This document shows, in pieces, positions 14,907 through 25,010 of a stretch of DNA of 40,463 nt. The stretch lies in assembly GCF_937872355.1 (NCBI RefSeq), contig NZ_CALMSV010000123.1, positions 1 through 40,463 on the forward strand, in the 5' to 3' direction. The translations under genes and the position numbers were made by a program. Under the pieces are notes generated by a model. The model was not told where the DNA came from and did no database searches. It saw nothing but the letters and a program-made list of their open reading frames with translations. Numbering within the stretch: the stretch's first letter is position 1; each line of letters opens with the position of its first letter. The DNA comes from an uncultured Sphingorhabdus sp. Its GTDB lineage: Bacteria; Pseudomonadota; Alphaproteobacteria; Sphingomonadales; Sphingomonadaceae.

Positions 14907-15970
14907 CGGACGAGACCGACTACCAAACGGGGCCAGCACCGCATCAGCGCAAGATCATTCTGTCGATATAGACATCTTCTACGCATCAGTGGAGCAGCGG
15001 GACAATCCGGACTTGCGTGGCAAGCCAGTCGCTGTGGGCGGGATCGAAAGAGCGCGGTGTCGTAGCTGCAGCGAGCTATGAGGCGCGAAAGTTTGGAGTT
15101 AGGTCGGCATTGCCGTCAGTGACAGCCAAACGGCAATGCAAAGAGCTAATTTTCGTAAAGCCGCCGCGCTTCGAAGTCTACAAGGAGGTCTCTCGACACG
15201 TCCGGACAATCTTCGCGGAGCATTCTGACGTCATTGAGCCCCTGTCGTTAGATGAGGCCTACCTAGATGTCACCGAGAACATCCAAGGCCTCCCAATCGC
15301 GACAGAGATCGCGACCTTGATTAGAGTCAAGATCCTGAGCGAGACAGGCCTGACCGCGTCTGCCGGCATCTCTTACAATAAGTTCCTGGCAAAACTTGCG
15401 TCCGACCAACGGAAGCCCAACGGACAGTTCGTGATCACGCCAAAGATGAGGCCGAGCTTCGTTCAGGATCTCCCAGTCGGCAAATTCCATTGAATCGGAC
15501 CGGCGACCAGTGCGAAGATGCATGGCCTTGGCATCTTCACCGGCATGAATATGCGCAATCAGTCGCTCGAGTTCATGAACGCCAATTTTGGGAAAGCTGG
15601 GGCGTATTATTACTGGATCTCGCGGGGGATTGACGAGCGTCCTGTCCGTGCCAACCGAATCCGAAGGTCCGTCGGCGCCGAAAGCACGTTTCGCGGGACT
15701 TGGCAGACCACGAAGCGCTGACCATCGAACTGCGCCCACTGGTCGACAAGGTCCGGCAACACTGCGAGGCGACGGGCGCGCGAGGCCAAACGGCGATCCT
15801 TTTCAGATTTCGAGCTGATCACTCGCAGCACGTCCGTACGCATGAACGACACCGCGGACGATCTCTCTAGCCTGGCTCTTGAACTATTAGCGCAACTTAT
15901 GCCGCCAAAGAGGCCGATCCGGTTTATCGGTTTTTCTGTTTTGGGGGTTTGTTGGGTCAGGGCTCGATGA
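14903..15970 (+). pseudogene. dinB: dinB (DNA polymerase IV) remnant with several frameshifts
   Basis: Translated pieces in all three frames reassemble a Y-family polymerase IV. The GTG overlapping the SRAP stop starts a segment ending RKII; the next frame gives [20 protein letters not shown]. Then [20 protein letters not shown] through [11 protein letters not shown] and [14 protein letters not shown] runs to a stop at 15493. After another shift come GIFTGMNMRNQSLEFMN and YYYWISRGIDERPVRANR (15518-15721). Finally LRPLVDKVRQHCEATG and RFIGF segments run to about 15970. At least four frame changes are needed, and the catalytic DMDAFYA box has become DIDIFYA. The gene therefore cannot give a full polymerase unless the sequence itself is wrong. 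Confidence 0.85.
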
Positions 15971-16113
15971 TGATCAATTGCCTCTCATGCTGGCTTGATT
16001 TGGCGGGTCCAACCGCATCTCGTTGCTGCTTGCAATAGGTGCCATCCACTCCCCCAATTTACACAGAGCATGCTTGGGAAAACGCGCAAAATATCGCTTT
16101 GCAGTCGATAACT

Positions 16114-16142
16114 CTGACCCAAAGCATATACTGCGCTATCAT
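16114..16142 (+). promoter_or_regulatory. Possible sigma-70 promoter of the Mokosh-type operon
   Basis: CTGACC (16114-16119) and TATCAT (16137-16142) are 17 bases apart, in a stretch richer in A and T than its surroundings. Transcription would start near 16149, 26-41 bases before the candidate start codons. The -35 match is moderate, so this is only a suggestion. Confidence 0.35.
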
Positions 16143-16174
16143 ATACGAATCACCGCATTTGTACTGTTTCAAGG

Positions 16175-19100
16175 ATGGATTACGGCGCTATGGCGCGAGC
16201 TACCATGCAAGGCAAAGCGACGCTCGACGCACGATTCAAGTTTGCTGATACCGCGTTTTCGAGCGGCACCGAAGGTTGGAATTCTCAACTTCGTTTTGCC
16301 ACCGGCATCGCCGACGGCGAGGACTATCTTCTTCGTCTGTTCAAGAAGACCGGAACCCCGCTGGACGAGGACCTGAAGCGGCTCATCACGCACGGCCTCA
16401 GGCGTGTCCGGCGTGTTCTGTCGTCACGCCGTGCGCGCCAGTTATTGGTCGAGGTTCTTGAGATCGTCGAGGACCAGGAAGAGATCGGTATCTTAATGGT
16501 TGATCCTGGCAGTCCGATCTGCGGGTCATTGCACAGGGTTCGAGCGCGAGAAGGCCGGCTGCTTACGACGACCGGCCGCAAGATGTTTTGGCGCAATATC
16601 TTGCGCGTAGCTGAAGGACTTGCACTTTGTCATGATGCGGGCATCGTGCACGGCGCTGTCAGCGAACATACGATCTTTTCGCATAGCGATGAAAAAGAGG
16701 ATTTCCGACTCGGCGGCTACGAAGCGTGCGTACACATTGCCGACGGCGATGTGGGCGGCGCGGGACATCTGCTGCGGCCCTCCGGCACCGTCTCGTTTCG
16801 CCGGGACTGGAGTGATCTTGGGCAGGCAGCGTCGCGGATCCTCGGCCTGACCGAGGACGGCGGCGGTCCTTCCCTGCTGTCGATCGAGCGACGCATGCTT
16901 AATCGTCTTGCCGATCCGCCACGCTACCAGCTTTTCGACGGAAGTATCGTGCTAAACGAGATCGCCGAGGTCGTGGCCGATCTTGACCGGTCGGGGTCAA
17001 GCGGCGAAGGCGAGCTAATTCTCTACCCTTCCACCCAGGTTACCCAAAGCGACCTTGCATCGCTTACATCGGGCACCATCCCGGCTGACGATAGGGATGC
17101 GGTCCTCCGTTTTGTCGAAGAGGATCTCAGCGGACCAACGGTACGCACTGTTGTCGTAGATGAGGCCTTCGTGCGTATCGTCACCGACCTTGCCGCGTAT
17201 GGCGTGAAAGTCATCGATGACTATGTCGGCATGATCGAGAACGCCAACAAGAGGCGGCCTGACGACTACATCTATGATGCCGTCGAGGTTCGCCACCGGA
17301 TTCATCTTGCGCGAACTCGGAGAAGCGCCGAAGAGCGAGTACGCAGGCTTGGCCCTGGCGCCAAACCGTGGATTGACGCGAGTGTCACAACAGGAGTGAG
17401 CCGATCAGTCGAAGAGATTCCCACTTGGTACGCCCTCATTCTTCTCGAAGCCTTTACTTGGCTGCGGGAGCAATTCCGAATCTATCCCGTCGAAGTGCTT
17501 CACCCGCCGTCCGGCGGGGATTCAGATTTGGCCTGGATCGCCTCCCGCGAAGATCCCGACCGGGACATGCGACGCAAGCTGATGGGACTGCGCCCGGCAT
17601 ACGACGCCTTGGCGCGCGAATTGAAGTACGACGACGGCAAACCAAATTGGACTCTTTCACGCAGCGACGCGCTCGCCGGCGATCGGGAGCGATTTCCGGA
17701 ACTCAGTTATGAGGGAACGGGCGGTGTCGTCGACGGCCGCCTACCGTTCACGTTCGCGACAAGCGAAGCTGTTGTACCGGGGCAGCTTCTTTTTCTTCGT
17801 CCTCGAAGAGATGGTGGATTTGAACGCGCAATTCGCCGCCGCCTTCAAAATATTGTGGCGGCCCGGACGAATATTGAACTCTTGAGAGCGATTGACGATC
17901 CGGCGCAGGTCGCGCTGGACGAAGTATTACGTGATATTGCGACCCCGAATGCGGTGCCGCCGGACGAGATGGACGGTTCGAAAAAGGTGGCATGGGACGC
18001 AATCGTATCAGGCAAGTCCATCAATGTCGTTGTTGGCCCTCCTGGCGTCGGCAAGACGTTCCTAATTTCGAATCTTGTCAAAAGCATTCTGGACAAAACA
18101 CCGGACGCAAGGCTTCTAGTGTCGGCGCAAAACCACGAGACCTTGATTCAAATGGAGGACGAACTCAAGGCGACACTGGCGAGCGGCACGAAGATCGTCG
18201 TTCGTGTCGAGCGGACACGATCGACCGATGAAGTCAGCTCCTTGCGTGCGAGCTCCGTTGATCTTCTTAGGTCCGTTTCGACGGTCGACCACGCCGCTGA
18301 AAGCATGATGGTCAACCAACGCTATCAAATCAAGCAGGCGCTCCGGCCCGTTGATGCGTCGGAAGCGACGGTTGCGGAACGCGTATTTCGCGATACCGAC
18401 AATCTGCTGCTGCGCTCTTCCGATGTCACGCTTGCCACGACATCGTCGCACATCATCGAGGAGATGATTGCCGATGGCGATCAATTCGACTGGGTCATCG
18501 TCGAAGAAGCGGCCCGCGCCAACGGTGCGGAACTGATCGGCGCGCTATTGCTGGGCAACAGAAGAATCATGGTTGGCGATCACAACCAACTCTCTCCATT
18601 CGATGCCGCCCAGCGGCAACAATTCTACGATCCCGAGCGCGCAGTTGATCTGCTGCGGGACGCGAAGGAGCGGCTTGAAACCATCTCCGATCTACCGCCG
18701 GAAGTTACTGAGGCGCTTGATACAGTTAAGTCGAGCGAACATCTGATGAGGGAGGCTCTCGCAACAGCGGCGCGTCTTGAAGAACCGTTTCGATCAATAG
18801 CTGAGCGCGAAATTGAGCGCGAAAAGGACACGGGGCGTCCGAGCACGATCGTCAACACGCTGCTGGAACAGAGCCGCATGCACCCCGCCATCGGCGATCT
18901 CGTCTCGAATACTTTTTATGACAGAAAGCTCGCTCCCTCCGACCGCGTCAAGCGTCGCACGCTAACGGTCACGTCCACGGTCGCGTACCTCACCTCTCCA
19001 ATCGTTCTTCTCGATTTTCCGCCCCTCAGCATGTCAAAACGGCGACATTTCGAACACAAAGTGGAGCGATCATTCCGCAACGAGCTTGAGGCGCAGGCCT

Positions 19101-19648
19101 TGATAGCGGCCTTGAAAGGGTTGCGGCCGATAGTTGGCGCGGACGGCCGCCGACCGACCCTCGTGATCATCTCGCCCTACGCGGCGCAGGTGAGATGGTT
19201 CAAGCGCTTACTGCGCGGCCAAGTCAGGAAAGACAAGACCTTGTTCGGCTTCGCGAGCCCGCGCAGTAATGGTGAGTTCGTCTTTACCAGCGATAGCTTC
19301 CAAGGTGGCGAAGCCGATGTCGTGGCCGCCAGCCTTACGCGCAACAATGTCATGGTGGGATCGCGCGCGCTCGGATTCGTCAAAAGCCCACAGCGCATGA
19401 ATGTGCTGCTCAGCCGCGCCAAGCAAAAGCTGATTCTTGCCACAAGCCAGCGCTTCATTCGCGAAGTGGTCGAAGGAATCGATCCGGATGCAAAAAAGGA
19501 CGATCTTGAATTCCTACGAAAGATGCTGAAGGAGCTCGCGACCCTCGCCGGGACCGATTACGAGCTCGTCAGGAAGGATGCTCCTAGCATTAAGGTGAAA
19601 GGCGCATCCATCGTCGCGATCGACGAGAACGGGAGGCTTCCGGCGTGA
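16175..19648 (+). CDS. mkoA: Type I Mokosh MkoA-like protein: kinase-like domain plus SF1 (COG1112-type) helicase
   Basis: The 1157-residue protein has a protein-kinase-like N-terminal domain (about residues 30-230) and a superfamily 1B helicase of the Upf1/Dna2 type. Helicase motifs are Walker A GPPGVGKT near 620, VIVEEAARA (Walker B region) near 775, GDHNQLSPF near 800, DSFQGGEADVV near 1042 and NVLLSRAK near 1075. In the kinase part the usual HRD loop reads HGAVSEHTI and the DFG site reads LGGYEA, so catalysis is doubtful. This layout followed by a phospholipase-D gene matches the published type I Mokosh anti-phage system. ATG 16175 has no spaced ribosome binding site; ATG 16190, with GGA 10 bases upstream, is an alternative. 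The stop overlaps the next start codon. Confidence 0.85.
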   Translation: MDYGAMARATMQGKATLDARFKFADTAFSSGTEGWNSQLRFATGIADGEDYLLRLFKKTGTPLDEDLKRLITHGLRRVRRVLSSRRARQLLVEVLEIVEDQEEIGILMVDPGSPICGSLHRVRAREGRLLTTTGRKMFWRNILRVAEGLALCHDAGIVHGAVSEHTIFSHSDEKEDFRLGGYEACVHIADGDVGGAGHLLRPSGTVSFRRDWSDLGQAASRILGLTEDGGGPSLLSIERRMLNRLADPPRYQLFDGSIVLNEIAEVVADLDRSGSSGEGELILYPSTQVTQSDLASLTSGTIPADDRDAVLRFVEEDLSGPTVRTVVVDEAFVRIVTDLAAYGVKVIDDYVGMIENANKRRPDDYIYDAVEVRHRIHLARTRRSAEERVRRLGPGAKPWIDASVTTGVSRSVEEIPTWYALILLEAFTWLREQFRIYPVEVLHPPSGGDSDLAWIASREDPDRDMRRKLMGLRPAYDALARELKYDDGKPNWTLSRSDALAGDRERFPELSYEGTGGVVDGRLPFTFATSEAVVPGQLLFLRPRRDGGFERAIRRRLQNIVAARTNIELLRAIDDPAQVALDEVLRDIATPNAVPPDEMDGSKKVAWDAIVSGKSINVVVGPPGVGKTFLISNLVKSILDKTPDARLLVSAQNHETLIQMEDELKATLASGTKIVVRVERTRSTDEVSSLRASSVDLLRSVSTVDHAAESMMVNQRYQIKQALRPVDASEATVAERVFRDTDNLLLRSSDVTLATTSSHIIEEMIADGDQFDWVIVEEAARANGAELIGALLLGNRRIMVGDHNQLSPFDAAQRQQFYDPERAVDLLRDAKERLETISDLPPEVTEALDTVKSSEHLMREALATAARLEEPFRSIAEREIEREKDTGRPSTIVNTLLEQSRMHPAIGDLVSNTFYDRKLAPSDRVKRRTLTVTSTVAYLTSPIVLLDFPPLSMSKRRHFEHKVERSFRNELEAQALIAALKGLRPIVGADGRRPTLVIISPYAAQVRWFKRLLRGQVRKDKTLFGFASPRSNGEFVFTSDSFQGGEADVVAASLTRNNVMVGSRALGFVKSPQRMNVLLSRAKQKLILATSQRFIREVVEGIDPDAKKDDLEFLRKMLKELATLAGTDYELVRKDAPSIKVKGASIVAIDENGRLPA

Positions 19649-21384
19649 AAATCTACCTTCCCGCTTGGCACTATCGCGCGCGCGCCATCGTTCAACGCAC
19701 ATGGGGATGGAGTCCAATCGAAGAAATGATCCTGCTCGCGCTCGATCGCACCCCAGAAACGATCGAAGAGGTGGCAACGTCGCTCGGGATTCCAAGCCAG
19801 GTCGCGGGCTCGACCATCGCGCGGTTGATGCAGTTCGGCCTGGTCGAGCTTCGCCTGGCTCCTGTCCCTCAATTGGCGACAAGCGGCGTCGGTCAAGACT
19901 TCATCCGGTTGGGTGGCGCCTTGCCGGAGCGAACTGAAGATCGGGAGATTCACATCAGTCTAGTGCTGGAGAAGGTCGGACACTCGGTCTTTCGCAACCG
20001 CGACGTCGAGACCGCTCCACTCTATCGGATGACCCATACAGATCACAAGGTCAACTTTCCTCCGGGCCCAGATGAGACCGATGACACAATGGCGGTCCGC
20101 GTAACGCAGCTCGTCGCCGGCATGCTCCGTCCCGGCGAATGGCTGCGCGGCGTTCAAACGATCAACTCCGTTCTCGAAAGAAAATATCTCGCGATCGAAC
20201 TGAACGACGTCAAGAACGGATTGCTCCCTGAGGGGGCCAGCCAGGACTTGATCGGCGCTCTTCAAGCAACAATCAGGACTGGTATTCTGCCGGAAGCTAG
20301 CGATCCGCAGCCAAGCCGGTCAGTGACCGTCGATACGATGATTGGCACCGATCAATTGATCGTCGGCGGCGAACAGCATCTCGAATGCTTCGAACGCATC
20401 GTGGGTCAGGCCGAGGAAGACGTTTTCGTACTTTCGACTTTTGTGACGCCTCACGGCGAAAAATACACGGAGCAACATGAACGCATTCGAAAAGCTCTTG
20501 AACAGGCTGCGCAGCGTGGCGTGCGCTGCCACTTGTTCTACGGTACTGCGCTAGACACCGACAGAAAGAACGCGATCGCGATGCAGGAGCTCAATATGCG
20601 GCTCTCGTCGGTCCGTCGCGCGCGTGGCTTTGTGTTCACGCAGCGCGATTCTGTTCGAAGCCATGTGAAATGCCTTGCCGCGGATGACGGCCACGGCGGC
20701 GCTGTCGTCGTGCTCGGCTCCTCCAATTGGCTGTCGTCGCCCTTTTCTGCCTTGGAGGTGTCTGTCGAGCTGACAGAGAACCGCGCGGCCGCGGCGGGCC
20801 TGGATCTTTTGCGTTCTATCGTGTCACCTCTTTCAAGCGCCAGCCGTTCGATTGAGACGCTCCAATTCATAGCATCGGATTTAAGGCGCTCGCGGAGCGC
20901 CTTAACATCTAGCGCCGATGCTGGAGGGAGTATTCCAGTTCGGATGAGCATTCTCCAGGCTGACGATCATGAGCGATTGATTCGGAGGGTTGCTCACGAA
21001 GCCGAAGAGCGATTTGTCTGCTGTACCAACAAGGTCGGAGCTCCCATGGTGCCGGCGATCTTTAACCCCGCCGAAATCGCAGGACGCCGACTCGACGACG
21101 TCCGTGTTTACTACTCGCGCCAGACCGGGCCGATCAAACGGCGGCACGTCAAGGCCCACCGCGAACGGCTACATGGTGTAGTCGATCTGATCGCCGTGGA
21201 GGATCCGCAAGTCCATGCAAAGTTTCTTTTGTGGGACAGAGATCACGTCGTGGTGAGCACGATGAATTGGGGCTCTCAGTCGGGTTCACCGGATAATCCT
21301 CTCGACGAGATCGGCCTCCATTTGGAAGGGCCTGGCATAGCCGAGTTCCTCCTAATGAAGTTCGAGAGTCAACTCGACGATTAG
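19645..21384 (+). CDS. mkoB: Type I Mokosh MkoB-like protein: phospholipase-D family nuclease
   Basis: The 579-residue protein has two HKD motifs, HVKCLAAD near residue 339 followed by GSSNW, and HAKFLLWD near 523 followed by STMNW. One chain thus holds both halves of a phospholipase-D-type active site. The N-terminal part (about 20-80) looks like a winged helix, with an IEEVATSLGIPSQVAGSTIARLM-type segment. Such domains usually cut nucleic acids in defence systems. The GTG start overlaps the stop of the helicase gene (GTGA), showing tight coupling. In type I Mokosh the helicase-kinase and this nuclease act together against phage; how they sense infection is not shown by sequence. Confidence 0.85.
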   Translation: MKIYLPAWHYRARAIVQRTWGWSPIEEMILLALDRTPETIEEVATSLGIPSQVAGSTIARLMQFGLVELRLAPVPQLATSGVGQDFIRLGGALPERTEDREIHISLVLEKVGHSVFRNRDVETAPLYRMTHTDHKVNFPPGPDETDDTMAVRVTQLVAGMLRPGEWLRGVQTINSVLERKYLAIELNDVKNGLLPEGASQDLIGALQATIRTGILPEASDPQPSRSVTVDTMIGTDQLIVGGEQHLECFERIVGQAEEDVFVLSTFVTPHGEKYTEQHERIRKALEQAAQRGVRCHLFYGTALDTDRKNAIAMQELNMRLSSVRRARGFVFTQRDSVRSHVKCLAADDGHGGAVVVLGSSNWLSSPFSALEVSVELTENRAAAAGLDLLRSIVSPLSSASRSIETLQFIASDLRRSRSALTSSADAGGSIPVRMSILQADDHERLIRRVAHEAEERFVCCTNKVGAPMVPAIFNPAEIAGRRLDDVRVYYSRQTGPIKRRHVKAHRERLHGVVDLIAVEDPQVHAKFLLWDRDHVVVSTMNWGSQSGSPDNPLDEIGLHLEGPGIAEFLLMKFESQLDD

Positions 21385-21695
21385 TATCTGACACGTATTT
21401 TGGGCTGCGTCCAAATTGTCAACGCGCTGCGCGCCAATTGCGCTGAAATTGCTGAGTTCTTTGTTCAAGGTGGAAAGAGAACCTTTCGCCATCTATCATC
21501 AGGCGCAGCCAAAACGCCTGATAAATACAAAGCAGACCGAGCTCGCCGATTTTCCTACAGACTACGACGAAGATCGGTATGACCCCCAAAAATCTGCCGT
21601 CGTGAAAGCCACGCCGTCATAACGCAACCCGTTTGCAGTGCTTAGCCGGGTGGGCAGCCCCGATCGGGAGCGTCCAAAAGACCGCCTCACGAATT
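21385..21695. other. Convergent intergenic region with a perfect 8-bp hairpin
   Basis: These 311 bases separate the end of the Mokosh-type operon from the end of the AddA-like gene. A perfect hairpin ATCAGGCG/CGCCTGAT (21498-21505 with 21515-21522, loop of 9) could act as a two-way terminator, but no T-run follows it on either strand. A frame from a TTG at 21416 to 21622 is open and reads acidic protein-like sequence at its end, but it has no ribosome binding site or recognised family. No other gene is visible. Confidence 0.45.
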
Positions 21696-24600
21696 TTACC
21701 GTGGCGTTCTAGTCGTGACCCACCGAATGACGCCATCCGTCATGTAAACCACGGCGCCCCGAGGTGCTCCTGTGGCACGAAGATAGTCGCTCAGCTGAGC
21801 GGCATGATCGCGCCTATCCTGCTCGCTGGGCGCGACATCGCTCTTCCAATCCAGGACAACGGCAGGCTGACCATCTTGAACAGCGATGGCATCTATCCGC
21901 CCAGCCAGCGCAGTCGCCGCGGGTGAAGCCGAGAGCATCGCATAAATTGGCCACTCCGGAGCGAGGCTTGGCCTGAGTGCGGCGATTTCGGGCAGTGCAA
22001 GGGTGCGCGCGACGGTCACCGCTATTTCCTCTGGGTCCGGAAGCTTCGCTCCGTTGTCAGCATCAATTATAAGCTGCGTCATCAGCACTCGCGCACGTGC
22101 AGCGACGACCGGCATCTCCTCGGCCAGTTCGCCGGTAAGCATCTCCTCCATCAGCTTGTGGAGAATAAGGCCCCGCACGCGGCCGGCGCCGACCGGCAAT
22201 TCGGTTTCTGGGGCTTCGCCAGGCTCCATCGCGATCGCCTCACCTCTTGGCGCTCGATCAGGATCGTGATCGCTTGGCCGCAGCCACTGGAGCGGCATCG
22301 CCGCGGCGGCGATCGCGGCACGCTCTGCCCCGAACAGCTCCGGCGTCTGCGTATTCGGAGGCGCGACGTCGGTCACGCGGGCGACCGGCGTCAAGTGCGA
22401 CAGGACAAGCTGCGGCAAGTCCCGATGCGCAAGATCAACGATCCGTGCCCAGGACCGCTGCTCAGCCTGAGGCAATTCCGGAACGATCAGAAGTTCGCGG
22501 GCGCGCGTGCAGGCGACATACCAGAGGCGCTCCCGCTCGCGGGCCAAGCTATCGTCTTCAGACTCGAGTGCGCGAAGCAGTTCCGGCGGAACCACGTCGC
22601 CAATCAGCCAATGCAGTGTTTCGTCGTCGGCGCGGTAGACGAATGCCTCGCGCGAGCGCAGCAAGGTGCCGGTGTTGATCGGAATTACCACCGGCCATTC
22701 GAGACCCTTAGCGCTGTGGATCGTGATGATTTCGATCGCATCGCCTTCCGCATCAACTCGTCCCTCATTGTGGGGCACGCCGTCGCGCCATTCCCGGGCG
22801 AGATCCCGAACGAACTTCCTGAGGCCTCGCACACCGTAAGGCCGCGCACGTTCCAGGAACGCTTCGAGATTGGCGGCCGCGCGCGCACTACGATCACCCT
22901 CGCGCGCGGCGAGGGTTGCACGGACCGCGAGGCGTTCGATCGCTTCGGCCAAGAGCAGCGCAGGCGTGGTCGCCCGCACGCGTTTTCTGAGGTCTTGTAG
23001 GATCGCGAGCGTGCGACGTGCCAGAGGATGGGCGACATGATCGACATCGGTCAGCACCGAGAAGCGCTGGGGCGCTTCGGCGCGATCGAGATGCGGCGGA
23101 AGACCCACGGTGATGTCGAGTAGCTCCTCCTCAGTAAGCCCGACCAGTGGGCCACGCAGCAGCGCGCCGAAGGCCAATGTGTCGCCAGCGTCGGCGAGTA
23201 CGCGAGCTAGCGCGAGCAGGTCCTGCACTTCTTGCCGGCGGAACAAACTCTTGCCGGCCTGCGAGGCGATCGGCAGCCCGCGCTGCTCGAGCGCGCGCTC
23301 ATAACGCCAAAGCTCGGCGCCAGTTGGCGCAAGCAGGGCGATGCCGCCGGCAGTGAGCGGTACGATTGCGCCGTCCTCGTCGCGGATAGGGAGATTGCCG
23401 ATAAGGCGGGTGCAGAGATCGGCAACGGCTTCGGCCTCCGCGTCGCGGATTTGAGCGGGCCGAGAATCAGGCGGCACATCCACTGTGATTCGCGCCGCGC
23501 AGGGCAGATCATGATCGGGGTCGCCGAGCGTCGACGTGAGCGGCACGTAACCGGGCTGGCCTTCTCCCGACAACGGGCGCGCGAAGCAGCGGTTGATGTG
23601 CCTAAGGATGTCGGGACGCGAACGAAAATTGGCGGTGACCTGAACGATATTTTCCGGCAATTGCCGCTCAACAGCGGCGCGCGCCTGCGAGTATGAGCCG
23701 ATATCGGCGCCTCGGAAGCGATAGATTGCCTGCTTCGGGTCACCGACCATGAATAAAGCCCCGGCACGCAGCACGCTGTCCTGCCAGCGTCCGGCGCGAT
23801 CCTTCCCCGCGATCCCGAAGAGGATCTCTGTCTGAACAGGGTCGGTGTCCTGAAATTCGTCGACGAAGATGTGGCGATAGCGTTCTCCAAGCGCGCGGCG
23901 CACGTCGTCATGCTGGCGCACCAGCGCACGCGCCTTCTCGAGCAAGTCGTCGAAGTCCAAGACTGCAGCGGCCCGTTTGAAGGCGGCGTAGTCATCGAGT
24001 ACTTCGTCGAGCTCGGCCGCAAGCTGGGCGACAAGCGCGGTCGCGAACCGACCAAGAACGGTCCGGTAGCAGCGATTGACCCGCTCAAAGCATGCGGTCG
24101 CCTCTTCATTGAGGAGCGCGCCTCGCTCTTTGCCCGCGACACGCTCCCAAGCTGATTTCCGTCTCGGCGTGAGAAGATCGAAACTGTGTCGGCGCATGCA
24201 CGCGAGCTGTGGCGGATGGGCGAGACGCCAGAGCGTGGCAAAATCCGGTGGAGGGTCGAAACTACCGGCGTAGAAGTTGGCGAGCGTCTCAAGCTCTCCG
24301 ACCAATTCTAGGGTCTTGGGCTCGACCGGCTGCGACGAAATCCAGCGTCGGAAGTCCGCGACGGCGTCGACCAGGTCGATGTCGGGCCGACCGCCGAGCT
24401 CGGCGGGCAGAGCGCGTGCGCCGCGATATCTGAGACGGAAGCGTGCGAGTTCCTGAAGAGTATCGACGATGCGACGCGGATCATCGCGCGAGAGTGTCGC
24501 GATGGCATCGCCTGGCCGCTCGGGCGCATTCAATCGCCGTTTCAGCCACTGCTCGAAGACGGAATCGAAGGCCGCCGCCGCCTGAACGGCGTCAAGAATG

Positions 24601-25010
24601 CGCGCGCCCGGATCAATGTCGGCCTCAACCGCATAGCTGGAGATGATCGTCTGGCAAAATGCGTGAATGGTGGCGGTTGTCAGTTCGTCGAGCTTCGCCG
24701 CTGCACCGGAAAGTGCGCGTCGTTGGTCCACGTTTAGTCCGTTGGGCAGAGCAAGCCGCAAAGGTTGAGGCACACGTCCCGCAAGCAGCTCCTCGACATA
24801 GCGTTGCACGCGCGTCGCCAGCCCGCTCGCGGCAAGCTCTGTGAAAGTGATCGCGGCGATCGCGCCGGGCTCGGTGCCACGCGCGAGCAGCATGGTCAGG
24901 CGTCCGGCCATTAGCGCCGTTTTGCCGGTGCCGGCGGCGGCCTCGACGAGCAACGTGGCGTCGAGATCAGTCAGGATGCGAAGCCGTGCGGGATCGTCGG
25001 CGAGTGTCAT
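21696..25010 (-). CDS. AddA/UvrD-like helicase-nuclease, last gene of the SIR2-HerA operon
   Basis: The 1104-residue protein is a superfamily 1A helicase with a C-terminal RecB-type nuclease. Walker A AAGTGKT is at residues 25-31, the DEFQDTDP box near 381, and HSAKGLEWPVV near 760. The nuclease shows GRIDAIAV, LDWKSD near 1053 and a QLSDYL helix, a complete PD-(D/E)xK set. Length and order resemble alphaproteobacterial AddA. The chromosomal addAB locus normally lies in another context, so this is probably a defence-specialised paralogue. ATG 25010 overlaps the stop of the AddB-like gene (ATGA); a GTG at 25022 is a weaker option. It would unwind and degrade DNA together with its AddB-like partner. 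Confidence 0.88.
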   Translation of the reverse strand: MTLADDPARLRILTDLDATLLVEAAAGTGKTALMAGRLTMLLARGTEPGAIAAITFTELAASGLATRVQRYVEELLAGRVPQPLRLALPNGLNVDQRRALSGAAAKLDELTTATIHAFCQTIISSYAVEADIDPGARILDAVQAAAAFDSVFEQWLKRRLNAPERPGDAIATLSRDDPRRIVDTLQELARFRLRYRGARALPAELGGRPDIDLVDAVADFRRWISSQPVEPKTLELVGELETLANFYAGSFDPPPDFATLWRLAHPPQLACMRRHSFDLLTPRRKSAWERVAGKERGALLNEEATACFERVNRCYRTVLGRFATALVAQLAAELDEVLDDYAAFKRAAAVLDFDDLLEKARALVRQHDDVRRALGERYRHIFVDEFQDTDPVQTEILFGIAGKDRAGRWQDSVLRAGALFMVGDPKQAIYRFRGADIGSYSQARAAVERQLPENIVQVTANFRSRPDILRHINRCFARPLSGEGQPGYVPLTSTLGDPDHDLPCAARITVDVPPDSRPAQIRDAEAEAVADLCTRLIGNLPIRDEDGAIVPLTAGGIALLAPTGAELWRYERALEQRGLPIASQAGKSLFRRQEVQDLLALARVLADAGDTLAFGALLRGPLVGLTEEELLDITVGLPPHLDRAEAPQRFSVLTDVDHVAHPLARRTLAILQDLRKRVRATTPALLLAEAIERLAVRATLAAREGDRSARAAANLEAFLERARPYGVRGLRKFVRDLAREWRDGVPHNEGRVDAEGDAIEIITIHSAKGLEWPVVIPINTGTLLRSREAFVYRADDETLHWLIGDVVPPELLRALESEDDSLARERERLWYVACTRARELLIVPELPQAEQRSWARIVDLAHRDLPQLVLSHLTPVARVTDVAPPNTQTPELFGAERAAIAAAAMPLQWLRPSDHDPDRAPRGEAIAMEPGEAPETELPVGAGRVRGLILHKLMEEMLTGELAEEMPVVAARARVLMTQLIIDADNGAKLPDPEEIAVTVARTLALPEIAALRPSLAPEWPIYAMLSASPAATALAGRIDAIAVQDGQPAVVLDWKSDVAPSEQDRRDHAAQLSDYLRATGAPRGAVVYMTDGVIRWVTTRTPR

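Noticed and set aside
21416-21622. 68-codon frame from TTG between mkoB and the AddA-like gene
   Set aside because: No ribosome binding site, no family; kept only as a note in the intergenic entry.
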